Below, piece by piece: positions 1 to 7,304 of a DNA stretch of 49,586 bases. Position 1 is the stretch's first letter, and the number at the start of each line of letters is the position of its first letter. Made by a program: the position numbers and the translations under genes. The stretch is from JBOGXB01 sp050694215. Lineage in GTDB: Bacteria > Actinomycetota > CADDZG01 > WHSQ01. The notes beneath the pieces were generated by a model. That model worked only from the letters and a program-made list of their open reading frames with translations, did not search any database and was not told where the DNA came from. The stretch lies in the NCBI GenBank assembly GCA_050694215.1, contig JBOGXB010000005.1:1-49586 (forward strand), in the 5' to 3' direction.

Positions 1-444
1 GGTGATCAGGGCGAGGTATAGGCCCTTGATGCGCAGGGCGACGAGTCCGAGGATCCCGGCCGCCAAGGCTCCGCTGAGGGCCGCGAACAGCATCCCGGCC
101 GCGAAGGCACCCAGAGTGCAGCCGCCTTCGACCGTGCACCCCGCCTTCTCGGTTACGTAATAGGCGGCAACGAACGCCGCGATGCCCACGAACCCGTGGT
201 GCCCCAGTGATACCTGTCCGACGTAGCCGAGCACCATGTTCAGCGAGAGCCCGATGACGGCGAAGATGACGGCGAGGGAGATGCGGTCGGCCCAGAACTG
301 AGGAACGATCGCCGTGATCCAGAAGACCCCGCCGATGATGCCCACGAGCACCCCGATCCGCGCCGTCCAGCCCCGGGTGTCGGGGCGCCACCGCTCTGCG
401 ACCGACGGGGCCGCCTCCATGACCTGCGTCGCGGCGGCCGTCAC
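1..444 (-). CDS. livM: LivM-type branched-chain amino-acid ABC permease (partial)
   Basis: Inner-membrane permease subunit of a branched-chain amino-acid-type (HAAT family) ABC importer. Only the N-terminal 148 codons are in the window; the gene runs off its left edge. Several hydrophobic segments are visible, with the family motif around GQVSLGHHGFVGIAAF, which is typical of LivM. The GTG start at 444-442 overlaps the TGA of the upstream livH gene by 4 bases; an in-frame ATG at 420 is the alternative. It is the last visible gene of a minus-strand operon that also encodes LivH and a binding protein. ATPase genes (livG, livF) would be expected beyond the edge. The substrate cannot be told from the sequence; amides, urea or other amino acids are also carried by this family. 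Confidence 0.9.
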   Translation of the reverse strand, partial: MTAAATQVMEAAPSVAERWRPDTRGWTARIGVLVGIIGGVFWITAIVPQFWADRISLAVIFAVIGLSLNMVLGYVGQVSLGHHGFVGIAAFVAAYYVTEKAGCTVEGGCTLGAFAAGMLFAALSGALAAGILGLVALRIKGLYLALIT

Positions 445-1451
445 GCCTCGCTCCCGAGCAGACCCTGCGGCCTCACCAGCAGGACCAGCAGGAGGACGAT
501 CATCACCGCCACGTTCGCGAACCCGGGCACGGTCGCCTCGAGCACGTCCTGGCCAAGGGTCCAGTTCTGGCCTGCCCAGCTGGCGAGCTGCTGGATGACG
601 CCGACTGTGAGCCCGCCGATGAAGGCGCCCGGGAGGCTCGTCATCCCGCCGATAACGGCGGCGGTGAAGGCAGGAATCAACACCCCCGCAGTCATGATGC
701 CCGGGGCAAGGGGAAGTGAAGGCGGGATGTAGAGGATGCCGGCCACGGCTCCGAGGAACGCGGCGGATCCCCAGATGAAGCGGGACATCCGCTCGACGCT
801 GATACCGACCACTCTGGTGGCGAAGGCATCCTGCGAGGTGGCCAGGACGGCGAGGCCGAGATCGGTCTTGGAGAAGAAGTAGCCGATCACTACGGCGAGC
901 ACCAACAGCACTCCGACGATGAGCAGGAGCTGGGGCTCGATGATGTAGTCGAACACCTGCGGCCCGCGCGGGTCACCGGCCTCGTTCAACGGGCTGAGCA
1001 GCGCCGGCAGGGTCTTGGCCTCGGGAAGGAAGAGCATCACCTGGACCCCGATCGCAAGAAGTGCAAACGCGATCGTCGCGACCAGAAGAGTGATACGGGG
1101 CGCGTTCATAAGAGGACGGACGACGACCCGTTCCATACCCAGTCCGATGAGGACGACCGCTGCAACTGCTATCAGAGCGGCGACGCCGTAGGGGATCCTG
1201 GGGGACCTGACTTGCTCGATGAGGACGTAGGTGATGAAAGCAGCGAGGGTGCCGAACTCCGCCTGTGCGAAGTTGAAGACGCGCGCCCCCTTGTAGATGA
1301 GGACGATGCCGAGGGCCACGAGGCCGTAGGTCGCTCCGGTGAGGACCCCGATCACGATGAACGGGTTGGGGCCCGTCTGATCGCCCGCACCCAGCAGGAG
1401 CAGCAAGCCGATGGCTGCAGCGATCGCCGCAAGGACTATGCCGGTTCTCAT
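441..1451 (-). CDS. livH: LivH-type branched-chain amino-acid ABC permease
   Basis: Second membrane permease of the importer, 336 residues, a full family length. The N-terminal helix (about residues 4-22) is followed by the diagnostic LivH motif NFAQAEF at residues 60-66. About eight hydrophobic segments follow, and a cytoplasmic coupling loop lies near residues 215-240. It ends four bases inside livM and starts 58 bases after the binding-protein gene, so the three genes are very probably cotranscribed. Together LivH and LivM would form the channel for the substrate delivered by the neighbouring lipoprotein. Confidence 0.93.
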   Translation of the reverse strand: MRTGIVLAAIAAAIGLLLLLGAGDQTGPNPFIVIGVLTGATYGLVALGIVLIYKGARVFNFAQAEFGTLAAFITYVLIEQVRSPRIPYGVAALIAVAAVVLIGLGMERVVVRPLMNAPRITLLVATIAFALLAIGVQVMLFLPEAKTLPALLSPLNEAGDPRGPQVFDYIIEPQLLLIVGVLLVLAVVIGYFFSKTDLGLAVLATSQDAFATRVVGISVERMSRFIWGSAAFLGAVAGILYIPPSLPLAPGIMTAGVLIPAFTAAVIGGMTSLPGAFIGGLTVGVIQQLASWAGQNWTLGQDVLEATVPGFANVAVMIVLLLVLLVRPQGLLGSEA

Positions 1452-1509
1452 CGCTCGGGCAACCTACCTTGTCGGTCCGTCGAGGCTAATCGGTGCTGCG
1501 TGGTGACGG

Positions 1510-3039
1510 CTAGAAGCTGCTCCGGAAGGGCATAATCGTGTGCCACCTCCGGTCCGAGCATCTCGCTTCGTTGACGTGCACCTGGCTCGCGCCGAAGTGG
1601 TCGTTGGACGAGAAGGTGAGCGCCGGCCCGATCCCGTTGCGGTAATTCTTCATGCCCTCGACGGCCTGGACGAACGCACCCCTCGTGAGGTTCCTGCCCG
1701 TCTTGAGGAACATGTCGGCGATCGTGCGGGAGCCGAGCCACGAAAGCCACATGAAGTCGTCACCGCAACCCGCGCTGGCGCACTCCTCGTTGTTCAACGC
1801 CCTGACCGCCTTCTGGAAGTTGGGGTCGAACCTGTTCGAGTCCACCCAGGCGGGGAAGGGGGAGAAGAACTTGGCCTTGTCGATCGAGTTGCCGTCGGGG
1901 CACGCGACGGAGGCCACGGTGTCGAAGGTCATCGAGATACCGACTCCGACCCACTGAGGCCTGAACGCCTGCGTGTTCGCCTGCTTGAGGACGTTGAGCC
2001 AGAACACCGGGGACGTCAGCACGAAGACGTTCTGGATCCCCGCGAGGGTGAACTCCTGAACGACCGAGCGGGCCTCGGACGTACCCGCGTTCTTGGGAAC
2101 CATGCGGTCCTTGGTGATCGGCATGCCGGCCTTCGCGGCGGCCGCCTTGAAGGCGTCGTGAGAATCCCTGAACGACGCGGTGTCGAAGAACAGCATGGCG
2201 TTCTTCTCGCGCTTGGCGCCGAGCTTGCTCGTCATGAGGTCGACGAGGAGCGGAGACTGATCCGGGTAGGTCATCGAGGTCGCGAAGTAGGTGCGGAACG
2301 TGTTCACCTGCAGCTCGGTGACCCCCGCGGAGATGTAGGGGACTCCCACGGATTCCGAGTAGCGCGCGCAGGCCGCGATCTGGTCGGTCCCGGCCGCGCC
2401 GGCGAGCAGGAATACTTTGTTCTGCTGGACCATCTCCTTGCACACGGCGACTGCGGTCGAGGGGTTGTACTGGTCGTTCTTGAGGACGACCTCGACGTTT
2501 CGTCCGCCAACGGTCTTGTTGTTGCGCGCCAGCCACCTGAAGTAGAGGTCCTTGCCCTTCTGCACCGAGTCCGAGGGGACCGGAGCCGCTCCCGAGAGCG
2601 GGGCGTGGATGCCGTAGGTGATCTTGTTGGCGGTCACGCCTGTGGCGTTTGCTCGGCCGCGGACCGCTCCGCCCCCTGATCCGCCGGAGCCTCCCGAGCC
2701 GGTGCCGCCTCCGCCGCCGGTCGAGGACGACGAACCACCCCCACCCGTGCCGGTCGACGTCGATACGCCACCGCCCGAGCCGCCCGTGCCGCCCGAGGCG
2801 AGGGCGGAGGGATCGGTGATGCCTTCCTCGACGTTCCCGATCACGTTGCCCTCGGCGTCGATGATGTTGCCTTCCTCGTCCACCGTCGAGCCCTCGGGGA
2901 GCGACAGCCCCCCGATTGCCCCGGACGCGACGCCCTCGATCTTGTTGGAGACGCCGGGCTTCTGACCACACGCGGCGGCGAGGATCAGCATGGCCAGCAG
3001 TGCTGCGACGGCTGAGACCCGGTTGCGTTCCATGTCCAT
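1510..3039 (-). CDS. ABC importer substrate-binding lipoprotein (LivJ/LivK-like, periplasmic-binding fold type I)
   Basis: Extracellular substrate receptor of the LivHM importer, 509 residues from the chosen start. The N-terminus has a signal peptide ending in a lipobox-like LAAAC with Cys24. A low-complexity Gly/Ser/Thr linker (about residues 90-135) then leads to a type I periplasmic-binding domain that opens with the typical ITYGIHAPLSG strand and contains the GVPYISAG segment. The long flexible tether would hold the receptor away from the membrane across the wall. Three ATG codons are clustered at 3042, 3039 and 3033. GGAGG lies 5 bases before the one at 3039, so I chose that; 3042 would give a 4-base ATGA overlap with the gene before. 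Translational coupling to that gene is likely. Confidence 0.9.
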   Translation of the reverse strand: MDMERNRVSAVAALLAMLILAAACGQKPGVSNKIEGVASGAIGGLSLPEGSTVDEEGNIIDAEGNVIGNVEEGITDPSALASGGTGGSGGGVSTSTGTGGGGSSSSTGGGGGTGSGGSGGSGGGAVRGRANATGVTANKITYGIHAPLSGAAPVPSDSVQKGKDLYFRWLARNNKTVGGRNVEVVLKNDQYNPSTAVAVCKEMVQQNKVFLLAGAAGTDQIAACARYSESVGVPYISAGVTELQVNTFRTYFATSMTYPDQSPLLVDLMTSKLGAKREKNAMLFFDTASFRDSHDAFKAAAAKAGMPITKDRMVPKNAGTSEARSVVQEFTLAGIQNVFVLTSPVFWLNVLKQANTQAFRPQWVGVGISMTFDTVASVACPDGNSIDKAKFFSPFPAWVDSNRFDPNFQKAVRALNNEECASAGCGDDFMWLSWLGSRTIADMFLKTGRNLTRGAFVQAVEGMKNYRNGIGPALTFSSNDHFGASQVHVNEARCSDRRWHTIMPFRSSF

Positions 3040-4370
3040 CATTTCCTCCGCGGCTTGAGCTTGCTTGTGAACTCGACCAGCTTGGACCCCACCGGCGCGA
3101 GTCTGCGGCCGACCGAGCCGAGGCCGGCTATGAGAACCCCAAAGGCTCCTGCACCCGCCCCGCCCACAGCCGTCCCACCCCGCCCTTCGGCGTTCAGCTT
3201 GTGGATCTGCGCCAGGACCCCGTCGGGCCGCGGCCCGGCGCCTCTCTCGAGCACGAACGAGCGCAGCAAGGAGAAACCCACCAGGCCGGCGAGTATCGCC
3301 AGCCACACGTAGGCAGGCATCGCCTGCACCTTGGGTGCCTCGGCGGCGGTGGGCTGCTGCTCGCCGCCGGTGTCGACGGGCTCGCCCGGGGTCGTGGACG
3401 CGCCCCCGCCGCTTCCGGAGGACGTCGTCGGCAGGCCGGTTGACGCCGAGCCGGATCCGAAGTCGCCCGAGTCCCCCGTCGTCGATGTAAAGCCGCCGCT
3501 GCCTGTGTCGGTGAAGCCCGTCGTTCCGGGCAGACCTCCACCCGGAAGCGCGCCGAGGCCGCCCGCGGGCGGCGTGAAGACGACCTGGGTCTTGACTCCG
3601 TGCTTGAACTTCGGGCCGGCGAAGACGACGCGCCAGTCGACCTCGTTACCGCCGGCCTTCTTGGGCTCCTTGGGGAAGAGAAGGACCGAGGTGTTGACGG
3701 AGAACGTCTTGGCCCACTTCTGCGCGTACGAGGTCAGATCGAAGGTCCAGACGTGGTCCTTGTCGGTGTCGTTGGGATCGGCCTTGGCGTCGTTGCGGAT
3801 CTCCTTTCGCTTAGCGACGGGATCCGCATTGGTGCACTTGAACTTGGGCCGCTCCTTGTAGGGCCGTGCCTCACCGTCTCCGATGATCTCGCTCACGAGG
3901 CACGCTTGGATCTGCTTGCCGTCGATGTTGCGCGCGTCGGTCTCCTCACATTGCTTGCCTGTGTCGGTGCCCTTGTTGTTGTAGCAGCCCGACTCCGCCT
4001 CGAGCATCGTGAGGGTGAACTTGCTCACCTTCGAGCCGGGGGGGACCATCGTGAAATCGAAGTTGACGGCAGACAGCATCTCGGGGGTCTTGTAGTCGCC
4101 GTTCACGACCTGCACCGGCAGCCTGCCGGCCGCGCAGGTGTCGCTGGGAGCTCCGAGGCTGCCGGGCGCTGCGGGGCAGAAGGGATTCGGAGCCTCGCCG
4201 GCGACGGTGCCGGCAGGGGTGTCGACGTTCTCGTTGCGCTGGCTCTCCCAGTACCACGCCTGAGCAATGATCGACGGCTTGGCCGTCGCGGCGGCCGCAG
4301 CCGGCGCGAGCGCGGTTCCCGCAACCAGGGCGAGCGTCGTCACCGTGCACAGGCCTTTTAGCCTTCCCAT
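3039..4370 (-). CDS. Secreted, C-terminally membrane-anchored protein of unknown function
   Basis: 443 residues and no firm family match. A signal peptide (about 1-28) ends after an alanine run. The extracellular part (about 30-270) has several cysteines and a beta-rich pattern with FDLTSYAQKWA, somewhat like DNRLRE/CBM96-type beta-sandwich domains; that resemblance is only an impression. A Gly/Ser/Thr/Pro-rich stretch (about 270-345) follows, then one transmembrane helix starting near MPAYVWLAILAGLVGF and a basic C-terminal tail ending KLKPRRK. Its stop codon overlaps the start of the binding-protein gene, so it is the first gene of the importer operon. It may present or capture the substrate at the cell surface; that is inference from position only. 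Confidence 0.75.
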   Translation of the reverse strand: MGRLKGLCTVTTLALVAGTALAPAAAAATAKPSIIAQAWYWESQRNENVDTPAGTVAGEAPNPFCPAAPGSLGAPSDTCAAGRLPVQVVNGDYKTPEMLSAVNFDFTMVPPGSKVSKFTLTMLEAESGCYNNKGTDTGKQCEETDARNIDGKQIQACLVSEIIGDGEARPYKERPKFKCTNADPVAKRKEIRNDAKADPNDTDKDHVWTFDLTSYAQKWAKTFSVNTSVLLFPKEPKKAGGNEVDWRVVFAGPKFKHGVKTQVVFTPPAGGLGALPGGGLPGTTGFTDTGSGGFTSTTGDSGDFGSGSASTGLPTTSSGSGGGASTTPGEPVDTGGEQQPTAAEAPKVQAMPAYVWLAILAGLVGFSLLRSFVLERGAGPRPDGVLAQIHKLNAEGRGGTAVGGAGAGAFGVLIAGLGSVGRRLAPVGSKLVEFTSKLKPRRK

Positions 4371-4680
4371 GCGTCTGCCCCCTAATGAAGCGGCCAGGAG
4401 TCCCTCCGAGTGACCTATTCGACGCGGACGGGGCGACCCCTTCTGATCGGGGTCCCTTCTGAGGCCGGGCCCCTCTGAGGCCGGGCCCCTCTGAGGCAGG
4501 GCCTTCTGAGGCAGGGCGGCATTCCACGCTCCTGGAAGTAGCTGGAGGCCCGCGCTCGCTCATGGGGGGACGAGGGGGGCGGGAGCGCGGTTACGTCTAC
4601 CGGAGGCAGGGAATGGAGCGTCCGGGTCGAAGAACGTCATCACCAGCGTTAACTCGGACCTTCTAGCAGCGGAGACGCGC
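4371..4680. other. 310-base intergenic region between divergent genes
   Basis: Separates the minus-strand importer operon from the plus-strand 172-residue gene. It should hold both promoters. I see no good -35/-10 pair. Its main content is the short tandem repeat at 4439-4518. Open frames across it are compositional shadows of that repeat. Confidence 0.5.
4439..4518. repeat. Imperfect tandem repeat, 14-17 base unit
   Basis: About five consecutive copies of a unit like CCTTCTGAGGCCGGGC, degenerating to CCTTCTGAGGCAGGG at the right end. It lies 70-150 bases upstream of the importer operon start, where promoter or 5' leader sequences would be. The copies are similar enough to suggest recent slippage. 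Confidence 0.75.
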
Positions 4681-5199
4681 ATGAAGCGGATCAAGGCCAT
4701 ATGGCAATCTCTGTGGGCGGACGTCGACACCAGGGTTCGACTCGGTCGGATCATGGGCCTCAACTTGATCACCCTCGGGTTCGTCTTCATCGGCCTCGCC
4801 TGGAACGGCGCCGCGAGCCGGAACTTCATCACCGGTCAGTTCCCCTATCTGCTCTCGGGTGGGTTCATGGGACTGGGTCTCATCGCCACGGGGGTCGCTC
4901 TTTTATTCCTCGCCACCGTCCGAGCCGAGCGCCAGCTGCTGACGGAGAAGTTCGAGGAGATGGCGACGCTTCTGGCCCGGAACCTCGGTCGTCTTCAGCA
5001 CTCGTCCAACGGCTCTTCGGCGCGCGAGCAGGTGGTCGCCACAGGAGGCTCGTACCACCGCGGCGACTGCTCTGTGCTCCACGGCAAGGCCGATCTTGCA
5101 ACGATCACGCCGGAGATGGCCGAGGCCGAGGGCCTCGCTCCCTGCCGCGTGTGTGATCCACCCCGCCCGCTCAGGACGGAAGAGACCGCACCGGCCTAG
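4681..5199 (+). CDS. Small membrane protein with coiled segment and C-terminal Cys/His zinc-knuckle-like motif
   Basis: 172 residues, not assigned to a named family. Two hydrophobic helices (about 24-44 and 55-78) are joined by a short loop. A charged, probably helical stretch follows (about 80-105). The C-terminus carries YHRGDCSVLHG and, after about 25 residues, APCRVCDPP. This His/Cys spacing resembles the Ada-type zinc-binding knuckle often found as a small C-terminal module in bacterial membrane proteins. Topology would put the module in the cytoplasm if both helices form a hairpin. The ATG start is the first codon after an apparently non-coding stretch. Convergent with the DUF1015 gene. 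Confidence 0.7.
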   Translation: MKRIKAIWQSLWADVDTRVRLGRIMGLNLITLGFVFIGLAWNGAASRNFITGQFPYLLSGGFMGLGLIATGVALLFLATVRAERQLLTEKFEEMATLLARNLGRLQHSSNGSSAREQVVATGGSYHRGDCSVLHGKADLATITPEMAEAEGLAPCRVCDPPRPLRTEETAPA

Positions 5200-5223
5200 C
5201 GTTCTCTGCTAACTCGGCTACAG

Positions 5224-5237
5224 GGGAGCGCGCTCCC
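5224..5237. terminator. Candidate bidirectional hairpin between convergent genes
   Basis: A perfect 14-base palindrome, GGGAGCGCGCTCCC, lies in the 63-base gap between the 172-residue gene and the DUF1015 gene, which converge. No T-tract follows on either strand, so it would be a non-canonical terminator, as is common in GC-rich actinobacteria. A second small inverted repeat, GTGAAG/CTTCAC, follows at about 5252-5266. Confidence 0.45.
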
Positions 5238-5262
5238 AAGTCAATAAGACGGTGAAGAAGCT

Positions 5263-6486
5263 TCACTCGAGTGGCCGGAACACGAGTCCCGTGAGGGCCT
5301 TGGGCCAGAAGTAGCTGGCCTTCTGAGGCATCCTCTCGCCGGAGCACGCGACGTCCACGATCTCGGGCGCCTCGAGCGCGCGCAGGAGGATCCCGAAGCT
5401 GAAGCCTTCCTCCTCAACGAGCCGGGCGATCTCGGCCGGCTCGCGCGAGAAGCGAAGGTCGTGAATACTGCCGGGTGCCACCCTGGGTAGCACCACCTCG
5501 TGAAGCGCGACGACGTCCAGGTTGCGCCATGCAGGATGATGCTCGCCCACGGCGGCGATCACCTGATCGTCTGTCGCGCGCGCGAGGATCGCCGACTCGC
5601 GGAACCGGAAGACGAAGGCATGGTCGTCCCTCGGCCGCGCGAGGAGGGACTCCGCCTCGCTACTGTCTATATCCCTTCCCTCGAAGGTCTCGATCAGCAC
5701 GGACCTGACCGAATCCTCGGAGGTCGACGTACGCACGGCCCGGTTGTAAGGAAGCACCACGAGCTCCTCGACGTCCGCGTCGACGCATAAGGACATCATC
5801 GAGTCGTGTGGCCCATCGCTCTCCTGCTCCTCGTGGTACGCGAGTGCGGTCTCGTAACGGTGGTGTCCGTCGGCGATGACCAGGGGACCGGGAGAGAGCG
5901 CGTCGCTCAGGACGTCCAGCTCCGCCGAGGCCGAGACGACCCACAGCCGGTGAAGGATGGCCTCGTCGTCGGTGAAGCGATAGGCCGGAGGCCGGGTCTC
6001 GAGCGAATCGAGGAACGGGCGCAGACCCCCAGCGCCTCTGTAGATCGCGTAGATGGGAGACACGTTGACCGGGCAGGCGCGCATGAGCGCGAGGCGATCC
6101 TGCTTCGGCCCCGCCATCGTCCGTTCGTGGGGTAGGACGCCGGAGTCGCTGCCGAACGGTTCGAGCTTCAAGGCCCCCAGCACCCCGGCCACTCGACGAC
6201 GCTCACCGTCCGGCGCGACGAAGTCCTGGCGGTAGACGTAGAGCGATGGAGAGTCCTCGGGCCGCAGGACGCCCTCATCGAGCCACGCGAGGAAGGTCTC
6301 GTACACCCCTTCGTAACCTTCGCCTCGCGACCTTGCCAGCTCGAGACGCACCGCGTTGTGGGGATGGCGAGAATGCAGGGCATCCTGCAGCGCCGGCGAT
6401 ATGACGTCGTACGGTGGACAGACGAGATCAGAGATGTCGGAAGGGGAGGAGTAACGAACGCCGGGGAAGGGTCTGAGCTCGGGCAT
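5263..6486 (-). CDS. DUF1015 family protein
   Basis: Cytoplasmic protein of the DUF1015 family (PF06245), function unestablished. From the ATG at 6486 it has 407 residues, the family's usual size. Family signatures are visible: CPPYDVIS at 23-30, PHERTMAGPKQDR near 119-131 and the strongly conserved ADGHHRYETALAYHEE near 205-220. The last resembles nucleotide-handling GH-R motifs of the ParB/sulfiredoxin type, but I would not assign activity on that. A longer frame extends upstream to 6684, but this would overlap the divergent HAD gene and lacks family sequence, so I reject it. Only 2 bases separate its start from the divergent HAD gene. Confidence 0.85.
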   Translation of the reverse strand: MPELRPFPGVRYSSPSDISDLVCPPYDVISPALQDALHSRHPHNAVRLELARSRGEGYEGVYETFLAWLDEGVLRPEDSPSLYVYRQDFVAPDGERRRVAGVLGALKLEPFGSDSGVLPHERTMAGPKQDRLALMRACPVNVSPIYAIYRGAGGLRPFLDSLETRPPAYRFTDDEAILHRLWVVSASAELDVLSDALSPGPLVIADGHHRYETALAYHEEQESDGPHDSMMSLCVDADVEELVVLPYNRAVRTSTSEDSVRSVLIETFEGRDIDSSEAESLLARPRDDHAFVFRFRESAILARATDDQVIAAVGEHHPAWRNLDVVALHEVVLPRVAPGSIHDLRFSREPAEIARLVEEEGFSFGILLRALEAPEIVDVACSGERMPQKASYFWPKALTGLVFRPLE

Positions 6487-6488
6487 GG

Positions 6489-7271
6489 GTGCGGATGATA
6501 TTTGACGGTCTCGTCTGCGACATGGACGGCGTCCTGTATAGAGGTGACGTCCCCATCGAAGGGTCTGCCGAGGCCGTCGAGGAGATTCGCAGGCGTGGCG
6601 TACGGCTTGTGTTCTGCACGAACAACTCCCGTTCGACGGTTGGTCAGTACGTCGACAAGCTTGCGCGGATGGGCATTCAGGCAACGCCTCGGGAGCTCGT
6701 CACCTCCGCGGTCGTCACCGCCGAAGTGCTCGAGAAACGGCGTCAAGCCGGCGCGCGGGCGATAGTGGTCGGAGGCGACGGCATCCGCTCCGAGCTTGCC
6801 TCGATCGGCATCGAGATCGACGACGATCCGGAGTCGACCCGAGCCGACCTGGTCGTGGTCGGGTGGGATCCTCGCTTCGACTACGTCGCGATGCGGCGCG
6901 CGGCTGCGGCCGTCCTGTCCGGAGCAGACTTCGTTGCGACGAACGACGACTCCGCCTTCCCCGCGCCCGACGGGCTGTGGCCCGGAGCCGGGGCGATACT
7001 CGCTTCGATAGAGACGGCGTCCGGACGGCGCGCCGAGGTCATGGGCAAGCCGCACGATCCCATGATGGAGACGGTCGCCGGGCGTCTCGACGGGGCACAA
7101 GAGGTTGCGATGGTGGGGGATCGTCCCGAGACCGACCTTGCAGGCGGGGCGAGGCGCGGGTGGACGACGGTGTTGGTCCTGTCCGGGGTGACCTCTCGCG
7201 ATCAGGCCGCGAGAGTAAGCCCCGCCCCCGATCTCGTCGTCGCCAGCCTTCGAGAACTTCTTAGGCAGTAG
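6489..7271 (+). CDS. HAD-IIA family phosphatase (NagD/phosphoglycolate-phosphatase-like)
   Basis: Cytoplasmic haloacid-dehalogenase-type sugar or nucleotide phosphatase, 260 residues, typical for class IIA. Motif I is DMDGVLYRG (Asp11 nucleophile, Asp13 acid/base). Motif II is CTNNS at 43-47, motif III includes Lys187 in GKPHDP, and motif IV is GDRPETD at 210-216. The C2 cap lies between motifs II and III. The natural substrate cannot be read from sequence. The start is GTG at 6489 or ATG at 6495, two residues later. Its promoter must lie inside the divergent DUF1015 gene unless it is leaderless. It is 33 bases upstream of the ABC exporter genes and may be cotranscribed with them. Confidence 0.88.
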   Translation: MRMIFDGLVCDMDGVLYRGDVPIEGSAEAVEEIRRRGVRLVFCTNNSRSTVGQYVDKLARMGIQATPRELVTSAVVTAEVLEKRRQAGARAIVVGGDGIRSELASIGIEIDDDPESTRADLVVVGWDPRFDYVAMRRAAAAVLSGADFVATNDDSAFPAPDGLWPGAGAILASIETASGRRAEVMGKPHDPMMETVAGRLDGAQEVAMVGDRPETDLAGGARRGWTTVLVLSGVTSRDQAARVSPAPDLVVASLRELLRQ

Positions 7272-7304
7272 GTATGGAATCGCGACCCGACTACTGATGT
7301 AGTA

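Noticed and set aside
1540..2679. Long plus-strand open frame opposite the binding-protein gene
   Set aside because: Arg/Val/His/Glu-rich shadow of a GC-rich gene; the minus-strand reading has a clear family, signal peptide and operon context.
5235..5265. Octamer-pitch array in the convergent gap
   Set aside because: Only GTCAAT-like and GACGGT-like cores, none matching GTMGAY properly; within chance.
6487..6684. Longer N-terminus of the DUF1015 protein
   Set aside because: It is Arg/Cys-rich frame noise antisense to the HAD active site; family homology starts at the ATG at 6486.
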